Shown here in pieces: positions 26,637-34,434 of a stretch of DNA of 64,000 nucleotides. The stretch is from Candidatus Brachythrix odensensis (GTDB lineage: Bacteria > Chloroflexota > Anaerolineae > J036 > Brachytrichaceae). Location: the NCBI GenBank assembly GCA_016714465.1, contig JADKDT010000003.1:186001-250000 (forward strand), read 5' to 3'. The translations under genes and the position numbers were made by a program. The notes under the pieces were generated by a model. It had not been told where the DNA came from and did not search any database. It saw nothing but the letters and a program-made list of their open reading frames with translations. How positions within the stretch are numbered: position 1 is the stretch's first letter; every line of letters starts with the position of its first letter.

Positions 26637-27387
26637 TGGACAGACCGCCATCGTGACCGCGGCTGCGCACGGCTTCGGGCGGGCGATCGCCCTGGGCTTC
26701 GCCCGCGAGGGCGCGCAGGTGTGGGGCTGCGACCTGCTCGAGGACGAACTTGCCGAGACCCGCGCCCTTGCGGCCGGCCTGCCCGGCGCGATCGAGGTCC
26801 GGCGAGTTGATGTCACCGACCGCCCGAGGGTGCTCGCCTTTGCCGCCGAGGCCCGCGCGGCGACGGGCCGGATCGATATTTTGGTCAACAACGCCGGGGG
26901 TGTGTTGGGCCAGGTCGGCCAGCCGCTCGAGCATGTGACGCCCGAGCAGTGGCAGGGCATCTTCGACGTTAACGCGAGCGGCCCGTTCTGGTTTGCCCAG
27001 GCGGTCGCGCCGGCGATGAAGGCGGCCGGGCGCGGGCGGATCATCACTATTTCGAGCGGGGCCGGGTTGGGCATCAGCCTGACCGGGATCCAGGCCTACG
27101 CCTCGGCCAAGGCCGCCTCGATCGCCCTCACCCGCCAGCTCGGGCATGAGCTGGGCCCGTTTGGCATCACCGTCAACTGCGTCGCGCCGGGGTTTGTGCG
27201 CTCCAACCCGGCCAGCGAGAAGCAATGGCAGAGCTACGGCGAAGCCGGCCAGCGCGCCCTGGTCGAGGGGATCGCCCTGCGCCGCCTGGGCACGCCCGAC
27301 GACATCGCCAACGCGGTGCTGTTCTTCGCCTCCGACGCCGCGGCCTGGGTGACGGGGCAGACGCTGTCGGTGGATGGGGGGCGGTGA
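26623..27387 (+). CDS. Short-chain dehydrogenase/reductase (SDR)
   Basis: A classical SDR of 254 residues. Coenzyme motif: TAAAHGFGRAIA (an Ala-rich variant of TGxxxGxG); NNAGG; catalytic Ser in ISSGAGLGIS and YASAK with Tyr/Lys; C-terminal WVTGQTLSVDGGR. Probably oxidises or reduces a sugar or polyol hydroxyl; substrate not known. The GTG start codon lies inside a 19-bp repeat unit, with no ribosome site. The next gene may start at an overlapping GTGA. Confidence 0.87.
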   Translation: MIRFAGQTAIVTAAAHGFGRAIALGFAREGAQVWGCDLLEDELAETRALAAGLPGAIEVRRVDVTDRPRVLAFAAEARAATGRIDILVNNAGGVLGQVGQPLEHVTPEQWQGIFDVNASGPFWFAQAVAPAMKAAGRGRIITISSGAGLGISLTGIQAYASAKAASIALTRQLGHELGPFGITVNCVAPGFVRSNPASEKQWQSYGEAGQRALVEGIALRRLGTPDDIANAVLFFASDAAAWVTGQTLSVDGGR

Positions 27388-27413
27388 ATCTCGGACGGCA
27401 GCGCGCACGCAGG

Positions 27414-28019
27414 ATGACTCAGGAGTGGGTGCTCCTGGCTGGCCTCATGGTCCTGCTGCACGCTTTCCTCTTTCTCGCTTGGGCTGCGCTCAACCCCGGC
27501 AGGAGCACGCCGACCGCGGCGATTGTCGCGCTGATGCTTGCGTATGTAATCGGGCTGGCTGCCATCATCGTTGTCTTCTTCCGCCGCGTTCAGCGTGCAG
27601 GGTCGCCTCCCGAATTCCGAGTGGCGCGCGAGCGAGGCCTGGCCGCCACCGCCCAGGTGCTGGAAATCGCGCCAACCGGGTGGCATACGAAACAAGGTTC
27701 CTCGGTATCGTTCACCTGGCGGCCGATTCGGCGCGAGTATCAAATTCGACTCAACGTCACACCCCCGGGCGGAGACGCCTATGAAGTCAATATCGCGGAG
27801 TACTTGACGTCTGATCACTTGCCGGCGGCGGGCGCGGTCGTCCCGGTCCGCATCCACCCCCAACGTCCGGAGATCGTCGTTCTCGATGAGCAGACGGGCC
27901 GCGCTAAGCGCCCGCGGCATACCCTTGATCAGGCGCTGGGGTTGTTGGAGGTGCCGGGCAAGGCCGCTCCGACAGATGCCGTCGTGAAGGATCTGCTGGT
28001 GGAACGTCGGAAGCGGTAG
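27414..28019 (+). CDS. Membrane protein with DUF3592-like extracytoplasmic domain
   Basis: A hypothetical protein of 201 residues. Two N-terminal membrane helices (VLLAGLMVLLHAFLFLAWAAL; AIVALMLAYVIGLAAIIVVFF) are followed by a beta-rich domain reading TAQVLEIAPTG, YQIRLNVTPPGGDAYEV and VPVRIHPQRPEIVVLDE, which resembles the DUF3592 group by pattern. The rest is charged and probably coiled. A GTG at 27384 overlapping the SDR stop is an alternative start. Its last codons and stop are copied as the arm of the following hairpin. Confidence 0.65.
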   Translation: MTQEWVLLAGLMVLLHAFLFLAWAALNPGRSTPTAAIVALMLAYVIGLAAIIVVFFRRVQRAGSPPEFRVARERGLAATAQVLEIAPTGWHTKQGSSVSFTWRPIRREYQIRLNVTPPGGDAYEVNIAEYLTSDHLPAAGAVVPVRIHPQRPEIVVLDEQTGRAKRPRHTLDQALGLLEVPGKAAPTDAVVKDLLVERRKR

Positions 28020-28053
28020 TCCCCGGCGGAGCCGGGGACTACCGCTTCCGACA
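28007..28053. terminator. Perfect 22-bp-arm hairpin with GGA loop over a stop codon
   Basis: Perfect 22-base arms with a GGA loop and the CCCCGGC core. The left arm is the last four codons plus TAG (28017-28019) of the membrane protein gene; the right arm is their exact complement. No T-run. This is one of the clearest fold-back hairpins in the window. Confidence 0.75.
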
Positions 28054-28085
28054 ATCCGTTATGACGGGGCAAACTGGAGGTAATC

Positions 28086-28508
28086 ATGGCAGAGAACAAG
28101 ACCAAACAGACCGATGTCAACGCGATGGAACACCTCGCTTCGATCACCGACGCCGCGCGCCGCGCAGACTGCGCGATCATCGACAAAATGATGCGCCGGG
28201 TGACACGCCACAAGCCGCGCATGTGGGGGCCCACCATCATCGGCTATGGCCGCTATCACTACACCTATGCGAGCGGGCATAGCGGCGAGTCCTGCCTGGC
28301 CGGGTTCGCCCCGCGCAAGGGCGACATCAGCATCTACTTCTCTCCGGAGTATCCGGATCGCGACGCGCTTCTGGCCCGGCTGGGCAAGCACAAAATGGGG
28401 AAGGCCTGCCTGTACGTCCGCCGGCTGAGCGACATCGATCTCGGCGTGCTCGAGGAGATGGTGGCGGCCTCGGTCGCCGAGGTCAAACGGCGCTACGGGG
28501 AGGCCTAG
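28086..28508 (+). CDS. DUF1801 domain protein
   Basis: A 140-residue cytoplasmic protein of the DUF1801 (YdhG-like) family, recognised by MWGPTIIGYGRYHYTYASG, LAGFAPRKGDISIYF and LLARLGKHKMGKACLYVRRLSDID. The biochemical role of the family is not known. A CTGGAGG site precedes the ATG by 5 bases. It follows the hairpin and precedes an alcohol-dehydrogenase-like gene on the same strand. Confidence 0.85.
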   Translation: MAENKTKQTDVNAMEHLASITDAARRADCAIIDKMMRRVTRHKPRMWGPTIIGYGRYHYTYASGHSGESCLAGFAPRKGDISIYFSPEYPDRDALLARLGKHKMGKACLYVRRLSDIDLGVLEEMVAASVAEVKRRYGEA

Positions 28509-28553
28509 AACGCTATATTCCAGCGACGAGGGCATGCTGCCCCATCGAGGAAA

Positions 28554-29534
28554 ATGAAAGCAATTGTCTGTTCCCGTTACGGCCCGCCCGAAGCGCTCCG
28601 GCTCGCCGACGTTGCAAAGCCGGTCCCGGCCGATGACGAAGTTCTGATCAAGATTCACGCAGTGTCGGTCAATCGGTCCGATTGGGAAGGGTTGATCGGC
28701 GAACCCCTGTATGCCCGCCTGGGCGGGCTCTTCCGCCCGAGCCGCCCCATCCTCGGCTCCGATATTGCCGGACGGGTTGAATCGGTCGGTAAGGCGCATA
28801 CCCAATTCCGTCCTGGCGATGCGGTGTTTGGCGACATCCTCGCCCGCCTCGGCGGGTTCGCCGAGTATGTCTGCGCGCGGGGAAACGCCCTGGCCCTGAA
28901 GCCGGCCGGCCTGACCTTTGCGCAGGCGGCCGCGCTGCCTCAGGCCGCGGTGATCGCGCTGCAGGGGATTCGCGACAAAGGTCAGATTCAGCCTGGGCAA
29001 CGCGTCCTGATCAACGGGGCTGGCAGCGGGGCGGGCGCGTTTGCGCTGCAGTTGGCCAAACAAGCCGGGGCCGAAGTGACCGGGGTGGACAACGCCGGCA
29101 AGCTCGACTTCATGCGCGCGTTGGGCGCCGATCACGTCATCGACTACGCCCGAGAGGACTACACCGCCGGCGGAGAGCGCTACGACTTCATCCTCGACCT
29201 CGTCGCCTATCGCTCGGCCCTCGCATACGCCCGGGCGCTGCGACCCGGCGGCAGCCTCTATGTGGTGGGCGGGTCCGCTGCCACCCTGCTCCAGGTCGTG
29301 TTCCTCGGGCCCTTAATCCGAAGGGCCACGGGCAAGCGGGTTGCCGTGCTCATGGTCCGGCCGAATCGCGCAGACCTGATCGCAGCCGCCGAGCTTGTTC
29401 AAACGGGAATGCTCAACCCAATGATCGACCGGCAGTATCCGCTGAGCCAGGTTCCGGAGGCCCTGCGCTACCTCGGGGATGGGCGCGCCCGGGGCAAGCT
29501 CGTCATTGACGTGGGCGGCGCCGACGAAACCTGA
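28554..29534 (+). CDS. NAD(P)-dependent zinc-free alcohol dehydrogenase / quinone reductase (MDR)
   Basis: A medium-chain dehydrogenase/reductase of 326 residues. It has the GroES-like N-terminal half (RPILGSDIAGRVESVG, GDAVFGDI) and the Rossmann half with VLINGAGSGAGAFALQLAKQAGAEVTGV. The catalytic Cys/His zinc ligands of true alcohol dehydrogenases are not evident, pointing to the quinone-oxidoreductase branch. A TATATT box at 28513-28518 and a GAGGA site at 28546-28550 precede the ATG. It converges with the HpcH-type aldolase. Confidence 0.87.
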   Translation: MKAIVCSRYGPPEALRLADVAKPVPADDEVLIKIHAVSVNRSDWEGLIGEPLYARLGGLFRPSRPILGSDIAGRVESVGKAHTQFRPGDAVFGDILARLGGFAEYVCARGNALALKPAGLTFAQAAALPQAAVIALQGIRDKGQIQPGQRVLINGAGSGAGAFALQLAKQAGAEVTGVDNAGKLDFMRALGADHVIDYAREDYTAGGERYDFILDLVAYRSALAYARALRPGGSLYVVGGSAATLLQVVFLGPLIRRATGKRVAVLMVRPNRADLIAAAELVQTGMLNPMIDRQYPLSQVPEALRYLGDGRARGKLVIDVGGADET

Positions 29535-29556
29535 TCGCCCAACGCGCAACCTACAC

Positions 29557-30342
29557 CTATCCCTTCACCACCTTGCGCAGCTCCTCGCCGTTCTTCTTGA
29601 GGAAGTCGTGGAGGATGTTGATATCGGTGCCCAGGCTGAAGTGGCGCACACCCATGTCCTGGAAGCGTCGCGCGTCATCGGGCGAGCCAATCTCGGCTCG
29701 GGGCGGGATGCCCATCCGCAACGCGGTCTCGAAGACCTTCTTTGCGGCCGCCTTGACTTCGGGATGATTCCGCTCGCCGGCTCGGCCGATGCTCATCGAG
29801 TAATCGCTCGGCCCCCACTGGACCATGTCGATGCCTGGCACGGCCAGGATCTCTTCCAGATGTTCGACCGCCGCCTTCTTCTCGATCATGATCATCACGA
29901 TCACGTCGCGGAGCGCCTGAACATAGGCGGGTGAGCCGGCCTCGCCCATCAGCGCGAAGCGGCGGGGCGCGGCGCTGTTGACCCCGCCGTCAGTCGGCGT
30001 CTCGGGGCGCACGAGACGCACGCATTCGGCCGCCTCGGCCGCCGAGCGGCAGTCGACGAAGTTGACCCCCTGAAAGCCGGCCCCGATCGCGCGCTGGGCC
30101 ACCCAGCCCTGGGTCTGCTGATCGGGCTTGATGATGCAGGCCATGTCGAACAGCTCGACGGCCCGGGCGTAGTTCTCCAGATCGTGCAGGTCGTAGTCGC
30201 CATACTCGGCCAGGAACTCAACGTAGTCAAACGCGCCGGTATGGCCGATGACCTCGACCAGCTCGGGCCAGACGCTGGTCGTCCGGGTGCCGAACGTCGG
30301 TTGGCCGGCCTTCATCTTGTCTCGAAAAATGTTCTTGCGCAT
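29557..30342 (-). CDS. HpcH/HpaI-family aldolase
   Basis: A class II pyruvate-type aldolase of 261 residues, TIM-barrel. Family features are TFGTRTTSVWPELVEVIGHTG at the N-terminus, the metal-ligand Glu in MIMIEKKAAVEHLEEIL and the second in GIDMVQWGPSDYSMSIG. Relatives cleave 2-keto-3-deoxy acids such as 2-keto-3-deoxy-L-rhamnonate (RhmA/YfaU), but no rhamnonate pathway gene lies next to it, so this link is tentative. The start MRKNIFR has an AAGGAG site; eight extra codons upstream were rejected. A 19-bp repeat array begins 33 bases upstream of the start. Confidence 0.85.
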   Translation of the reverse strand: MRKNIFRDKMKAGQPTFGTRTTSVWPELVEVIGHTGAFDYVEFLAEYGDYDLHDLENYARAVELFDMACIIKPDQQTQGWVAQRAIGAGFQGVNFVDCRSAAEAAECVRLVRPETPTDGGVNSAAPRRFALMGEAGSPAYVQALRDVIVMIMIEKKAAVEHLEEILAVPGIDMVQWGPSDYSMSIGRAGERNHPEVKAAAKKVFETALRMGIPPRAEIGSPDDARRFQDMGVRHFSLGTDINILHDFLKKNGEELRKVVKG

Positions 30343-30374
30343 GAGGGTCTCCTTGTGGGCCGGCATTGTAAATG

Positions 30375-30487
30375 GTTCGTCAGGTTTGATCAGGTGGGTA
30401 AGATGTGGTCAGGTGGGAAAGGTATGGTCAGGTGGGTAAGGTTTGGTCAAGTGGCTCACCTGATCAAACCTTACCCACCTGACGAAC
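30375..30487. repeat. 19-bp repeat array A with inverted ends
   Basis: About four units of a 19-bp word (GATCAGGTGGGTAAGGTTT) run left to right, then an inverted copy. The array starts with GTTCGTCAGGT and ends with the complement ACCTGACGAAC, so it has inverted termini. Related arrays at 35611-35702 and 37335-37428 end in the same GACGAAC. Confidence 0.75.
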
Positions 30488-30579
30488 GCGGCCGGCCACG
30501 TTGTCGTATACATAGGTATGGGCGGTCTGGCTCGTTCCGCCGGTCGTATAGCCGGCCGAGCGGTCGCCCATCGCCGTCA
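30488..30579 (-). pseudogene. RHS-core fragment
   Basis: Read on the minus strand, this 92-bp piece encodes MGDRSAGYTTGG and TAHTYVYDN, which align with MGDRSAGYTVGGSGHTNHTYAYDD in the RHS protein at 32059-34434. It has no start or stop of its own and is bounded exactly by repeat array A on one side and an inverted-repeat element on the other. It is a remnant of RHS-core coding sequence downstream of the toxin tip, a known feature of RHS loci. Confidence 0.75.
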
Positions 30580-30681
30580 GAATCACGGACGACACGGACG
30601 CTGCTGATTGCGCGGAGGCGTCTGAGCAACTGGGGACGAGTGCTTTCGTGCCATCTGCAGCGTCCGTGTACTCCGTGATGC
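30580..30681. repeat. Inverted-repeat element, second full copy
   Basis: Left arm GAATCACGGACGACACGGAC... (30580-30610) and right arm CATCTGCAGCGTCCGTGTAC... (30652-30681) are imperfect mirrors and match the element at 21910-22012, while the 41 bases between them are unrelated. Conserved ends with a variable middle suggest a non-autonomous repeat. Confidence 0.65.
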
Positions 30682-30697
30682 GTTGATCGGGCGCGTC

Positions 30698-30729
30698 CGC
30701 CCAACTGGCTTGGGCGGGCCAGTTGGGCG
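30698..30729. terminator. Hairpin downstream of the toxin/lipoprotein pair
   Basis: Perfect 12-base arms (CGCCCAACTGGC and complement) with an 8-nt loop, 117 bases beyond the stop of the minus-strand lipoprotein gene. It could end that transcript; no T-run is seen. Confidence 0.5.
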
Positions 30730-30845
30730 AACCAGTCCCAAGGATGTTGGTGCGTTGGCTAATGTCACCTCACTGTTGGACTTGCGCCGACTGACCTCGA
30801 TATCAACGCAAAACGCACATATGTTCATCCTAAAGACAAGTAAGG

Positions 30846-31379
30846 CTATTTCAGCACTGGTTTCGCCAGGCACTCAGTCATCTTGCGATCCACCTCCATA
30901 ATCACCTTGTTCAGCGCCTCGCCGGTCATATTTGGACCCATGTTGGCAGCGACCATCGTGGTGTATTCCTGATAGCGGGCGAAGTAGATACACAGACCTT
31001 CGTCGCAGAGCAAGTACTGCTGATCCGCGACGCCGCTGCGGTACACAGTTGCTTTCGGAGCAAGAGATTCAGACCTGGGCCATCCGAGATCGTGCTCTTT
31101 GCGTTGCTCGAAGTCGCGTTTTGCCCCATTGGCATTTGGGAACCTTGCGACCTTGTATGTTGTGGGACCCTCTACGTAGTACACTCCTCGGTAGGCATTG
31201 TCGACGATCGGCGCACTTGATCTGTTGACAGAAGTCGAGTTCCCCCCAGGGGGAAAGGCCTCCAGTCCGATCACCAAGTCTCGCGTAACGCAATCGCGGT
31301 CTGGGGCCCCAGGCCCCAGGGCGCAGGCAACCAACAGCGCGAACCCAAGCAGGAATTTCCGGTTAGTCATGGTAGGCAT
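30846..31379 (-). CDS. Small lipoprotein, candidate immunity protein
   Basis: A 177-residue protein of unknown family. MTNRKFLLGFALLVACALG is a lipoprotein signal with Cys19-type lipobox (LLVAC); the mature part has four more Cys and ends in a helix (MTGEALNKVIMEVDRKMTECL). Its ATG overlaps the toxin-domain stop (TAATG), so translation is coupled. Immunity genes normally sit directly after the toxin tip, which suggests this role; an exported immunity lipoprotein would fit a toxin that acts at the cell envelope. No sequence similarity to a named immunity family was recognised. Base composition is less GC-rich than its surroundings. Confidence 0.6.
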   Translation of the reverse strand: MPTMTNRKFLLGFALLVACALGPGAPDRDCVTRDLVIGLEAFPPGGNSTSVNRSSAPIVDNAYRGVYYVEGPTTYKVARFPNANGAKRDFEQRKEHDLGWPRSESLAPKATVYRSGVADQQYLLCDEGLCIYFARYQEYTTMVAANMGPNMTGEALNKVIMEVDRKMTECLAKPVLK

Positions 31380-32011
31380 TAGGGCGCTGCCTTATGCTCG
31401 AAGCGATCCACTGGTGAGCTCGAAATGTCGATGGCGTCTTCTGCCGGCCCTGATCCGCCTCGATGGGCCATAAGATGCGCTCGTCCCGAAATCGCCACGG
31501 TAAGCGCAGACACGGTCGCGTTGCCTCGGGTCGCTCCATAAAGCTCATATCCCAATCGGACCGCATAGGCATCGTCGACAGTGTCGCCAAGAGGCCAGAT
31601 GCCAGGAAGCATTGGCCCAGGCCCTGCTTTGCCAATCGGCCGCGGATTTGCCGCGATCGGGCCGACTTCGCAGGGCGTCTTACCGCTACAGGCTACCACG
31701 CAATAGTCGTATGCCTGCGCGCCTCCGGCACCTATGGCGATTTCCGCCCTAGTGAACCCCAGGGCAGCGCCGAGAAACCCATACGCAATATTCCCTGGGG
31801 TTGAATACTCAAACCACTTCCCGCCGATAACAAGCTCCGGCCCAAGCTGGCTTTCCATTTCGATTTTGATGTCCCATGGCGCGCCGTTTTGGACCAGCGT
31901 TATGAACAAATAGAACGCCAGCACCTTCCTAAGGCAGCCGAGAATATCGCACGGGTTCTTATTGAAGCTCAAGATGCTTTGCGCTATCGGTAGATTCTGC
32001 ATCTGGTTCAT
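31379..32011 (-). CDS. RHS C-terminal tip: polymorphic toxin type 44-like domain
   Basis: The frame is open back to about 32220 and carries, before this first ATG, a Gly/Ser linker (GGGGSSGGGSSGGGSSGG) in direct continuation of the RHS protein in another frame. The domain reads LVQNGAPWDIKIEMESQLG, GNIAYGFLGAALGFTRAEIAIGAGG and DDAYAVRLGYELYGATRG, the pattern I know from 'polymorphic toxin type 44' (Ntox44) proteins: WD near the start, GxxxxGxxGxAxGF in the middle and DD...GxxxY at the end. It was probably once the C-terminus of the RHS protein. The enzymatic activity is not certain. Confidence 0.72.
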   Translation of the reverse strand: MNQMQNLPIAQSILSFNKNPCDILGCLRKVLAFYLFITLVQNGAPWDIKIEMESQLGPELVIGGKWFEYSTPGNIAYGFLGAALGFTRAEIAIGAGGAQAYDYCVVACSGKTPCEVGPIAANPRPIGKAGPGPMLPGIWPLGDTVDDAYAVRLGYELYGATRGNATVSALTVAISGRAHLMAHRGGSGPAEDAIDISSSPVDRFEHKAAP

Positions 32012-32058
32012 GAACTTTACGAGCCATTTCGTGACATCATAGCCAGAACTCGCCGATT

Positions 32059-34434
32059 TCAGTTTTGGCGGTCCCGGAAGGATGCCACCGCTCGAGCCAT
32101 TGCTTCCGCCACTCGATCCACCCCCGCTCGAGCCACCACCGCTCGATCCGCCACCACCCGTGTAGGTGTAACCGCCAAGGCAAGCTCCCCCACAGCTTTC
32201 GTATGCTTCTGATCTCGATGCCCGCTTGGATCCGTGAACCTGAGCGGATTATTCGCCATGGCCGTGTAGCGATTCAGGCTCTGGGGGTCGGCCGGGTTCG
32301 GCACGATGCTGTCCGGGCTGATGAAGCGCGCCGTGACGGGCATGAAGAAGCGGGCGTTGAAGTCGTAGAGCCTGCCGGCCTGTGCCTCGTCCAATCGCCG
32401 CTGATTCTGCCATTGGAAGTCCGTCGGCATGGTCCCGCTCATCATGCTGGCCGAGCCCCAGACGTAGTAGCGTTCTTGCGACAAAACGTTGCCGGCCGCG
32501 TCGGTCGCCAGCGAAGCGCTGCCCAGCCTGTCGCCATGCAGGAACGTCACATTTGCCCCCACCCGCATCGCAATCCGCGCGCCACCGAAGAAGTAATACG
32601 TCGTCGTCAGGCGCAGCGTCCCGCTGATCTGCACTTCGACTGAGCCACCGATATAGACCGTTGTGATCGCGCCGTCGTTCTTACTGACGCGGGCGCCATC
32701 GGCGTCATAGACCCAGGCCGTGTTCTTCGTTGACGCGGTCACGCTGCCCAGCCGGTTCTGGGCATCCCAGCTCTGGGTATACGTCACGCTCGCGTCCATC
32801 CAGGTGGTCATGTTGCCGTTTGCGTCGTAATTGTAGTTCCCGTCCAAAGCGCTGCTGCTCGTGATCACCGCGTGCGGCCGGACGCTGCTCGGCCCCGAGG
32901 CCGAGTAGCCCTGGACCATCCCCGCCTTGCTGGTCATGTTCCCCAGCCCGTCGAACGTCCACGCGCTCGAGAAGTTCGGGAACTCGCCGCCGCTCGCCGA
33001 TCCGCTGATCAGCCGGTTCAGGTCGTCGTAGGCATACGTGTGGTTGGTATGGCCTGACCCGCCGACGGTGTAGCCCGCCGAGCGGTCGCCCATCTCCGTA
33101 AGGTTCCCCAGGTTGTCAAACCAGTAGACCAGGTTAAGTTGCGTCGCCGTCGTCCCGCCCGTGCGCTGGTCGTCGTAACAGTTGCCCGCCGCGGTCGGGC
33201 CGACGCAGATCTGGCGCAGGCGCCCGAACTGGCTTGTCCCAAATGCCGCTGGCGTGTCGACCCCGAAGTAGTTGGTGAGCTGGCTCAGTCCGTTGGCCAG
33301 TTGGATCTCGCTCGGCTTACCCAGGTAGTTGTAGAACGCCCCGTTCACATACCCCTGGCTCCCGCTCAGCGCGTAGGCCTGGCCCAGGCTGTTGTAGCTC
33401 GGGGTCAGCACCTCACCCGTCAGCAAGGTCGAGGTCAATGCCCGGTTGGCTGAGTCGTAGCTGGCCTGGGTGTCGTAGTTTTCCCCGCCGATACTCCGCC
33501 GGTCCAGGGTCACCCGCCCGCGCGCGTCATGGGTCGTCGCGATCGTGTTGTTCAGCGCGCCGCCGACATAGGCCTCGGCCCGCGTCCGGCGGCCCTTGCT
33601 CAGCCCATACCCGGCTTCGTCGTAGTAGCGCTTCTCCAGTGTCCAGCTCGCGTTCGGATCGCGGGTTTCGATCGGCCGGTTCAGCGCGTCAAACAAGAAC
33701 TGAACCTGCTGCCCGCGCGCGTCGGTCTGTACGGTCAAGTTGCCGTTCCCGTCGTACTGATACCCCCACACGCCCATGTCCGGGTCGCGCATTCCCAGCT
33801 TGCGGCCCAGCAGGTCATACGTGATGGTCGTCGTGTTCCCCAGCGCGTCCACCAGCTTGACCAGGTTGCCTTGGTAGTCGTAGGCATACGTCGTCGCCTG
33901 CGAGATCGTCGCGTTGGACAGATACTCGGTAACGGTGATGAGCTGCCCAAAGGCGTCGGCCTCGCGGGCCGAGGGCTTCCCGTTCGCGTCCGTCGCGATC
34001 GTCTTCCAGCCCTGATAGCTCAAGGTGCTGCTGTAGAGCGTCGTGGTGAACGAGCGGGCTTCATCGACCACCTGCCTTCCCAGCGCGTCATACGCCGGCG
34101 CGCTGTAGGTCGGGATGCTCGCCCAGGTCGGGGTGACATACCCCGTCCCGGCCAGACCGGAGGCCTGATACGACCCGCTGGCATAGCGGGTCTGGCCCAG
34201 CCCGTCCATCAGGCCCGAAGTCAGCAGGCGGTAGCCGGCCGTCGTGTCGTTGACCTGCGCTTGCAGGTTACGCCCAAAGCCGTCGACCAGTTGGTGCGAC
34301 TCAAGATATACCCCGCCCGAGGTAAGCTGGCGGCTCAGCACCCGGGCCGGCCGCTCGAGGTTGTAGTAGTAGAACTCCTGGGTGTTGCCCGTGTCAAGCG
34401 GCAGCGTCACCTGTGCGCCGGCCGTAGGTGTCAT
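32059..34434 (-). CDS. RHS-repeat protein, core (C-terminal half)
   Basis: Long series of YD repeats (YDALGRQVVDEARS, YDLLGRKLGMRD, YDANGNMTTWMD, YDADGARVSKND) ending in the highly conserved RHS boundary YDFNARFFMPVTARFISPD...NRYTAMANNPLRFTDPSG. Such cores form a shell that encloses the C-terminal toxin. Two breaks are visible. Upstream, the frame joins the 34394-35533 reading if one base is removed near 34412-34425. Downstream, after DPSG, the last 50 or so residues are nonsense and the true continuation is the toxin frame; one added base near 32221 restores it. Confidence 0.88.
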   Translation of the reverse strand: MTPTAGAQVTLPLDTGNTQEFYYYNLERPARVLSRQLTSGGVYLESHQLVDGFGRNLQAQVNDTTAGYRLLTSGLMDGLGQTRYASGSYQASGLAGTGYVTPTWASIPTYSAPAYDALGRQVVDEARSFTTTLYSSTLSYQGWKTIATDANGKPSAREADAFGQLITVTEYLSNATISQATTYAYDYQGNLVKLVDALGNTTTITYDLLGRKLGMRDPDMGVWGYQYDGNGNLTVQTDARGQQVQFLFDALNRPIETRDPNASWTLEKRYYDEAGYGLSKGRRTRAEAYVGGALNNTIATTHDARGRVTLDRRSIGGENYDTQASYDSANRALTSTLLTGEVLTPSYNSLGQAYALSGSQGYVNGAFYNYLGKPSEIQLANGLSQLTNYFGVDTPAAFGTSQFGRLRQICVGPTAAGNCYDDQRTGGTTATQLNLVYWFDNLGNLTEMGDRSAGYTVGGSGHTNHTYAYDDLNRLISGSASGGEFPNFSSAWTFDGLGNMTSKAGMVQGYSASGPSSVRPHAVITSSSALDGNYNYDANGNMTTWMDASVTYTQSWDAQNRLGSVTASTKNTAWVYDADGARVSKNDGAITTVYIGGSVEVQISGTLRLTTTYYFFGGARIAMRVGANVTFLHGDRLGSASLATDAAGNVLSQERYYVWGSASMMSGTMPTDFQWQNQRRLDEAQAGRLYDFNARFFMPVTARFISPDSIVPNPADPQSLNRYTAMANNPLRFTDPSGHRDQKHTKAVGELALAVTPTRVVADRAVVARAGVDRVAEAMARAVASFRDRQN

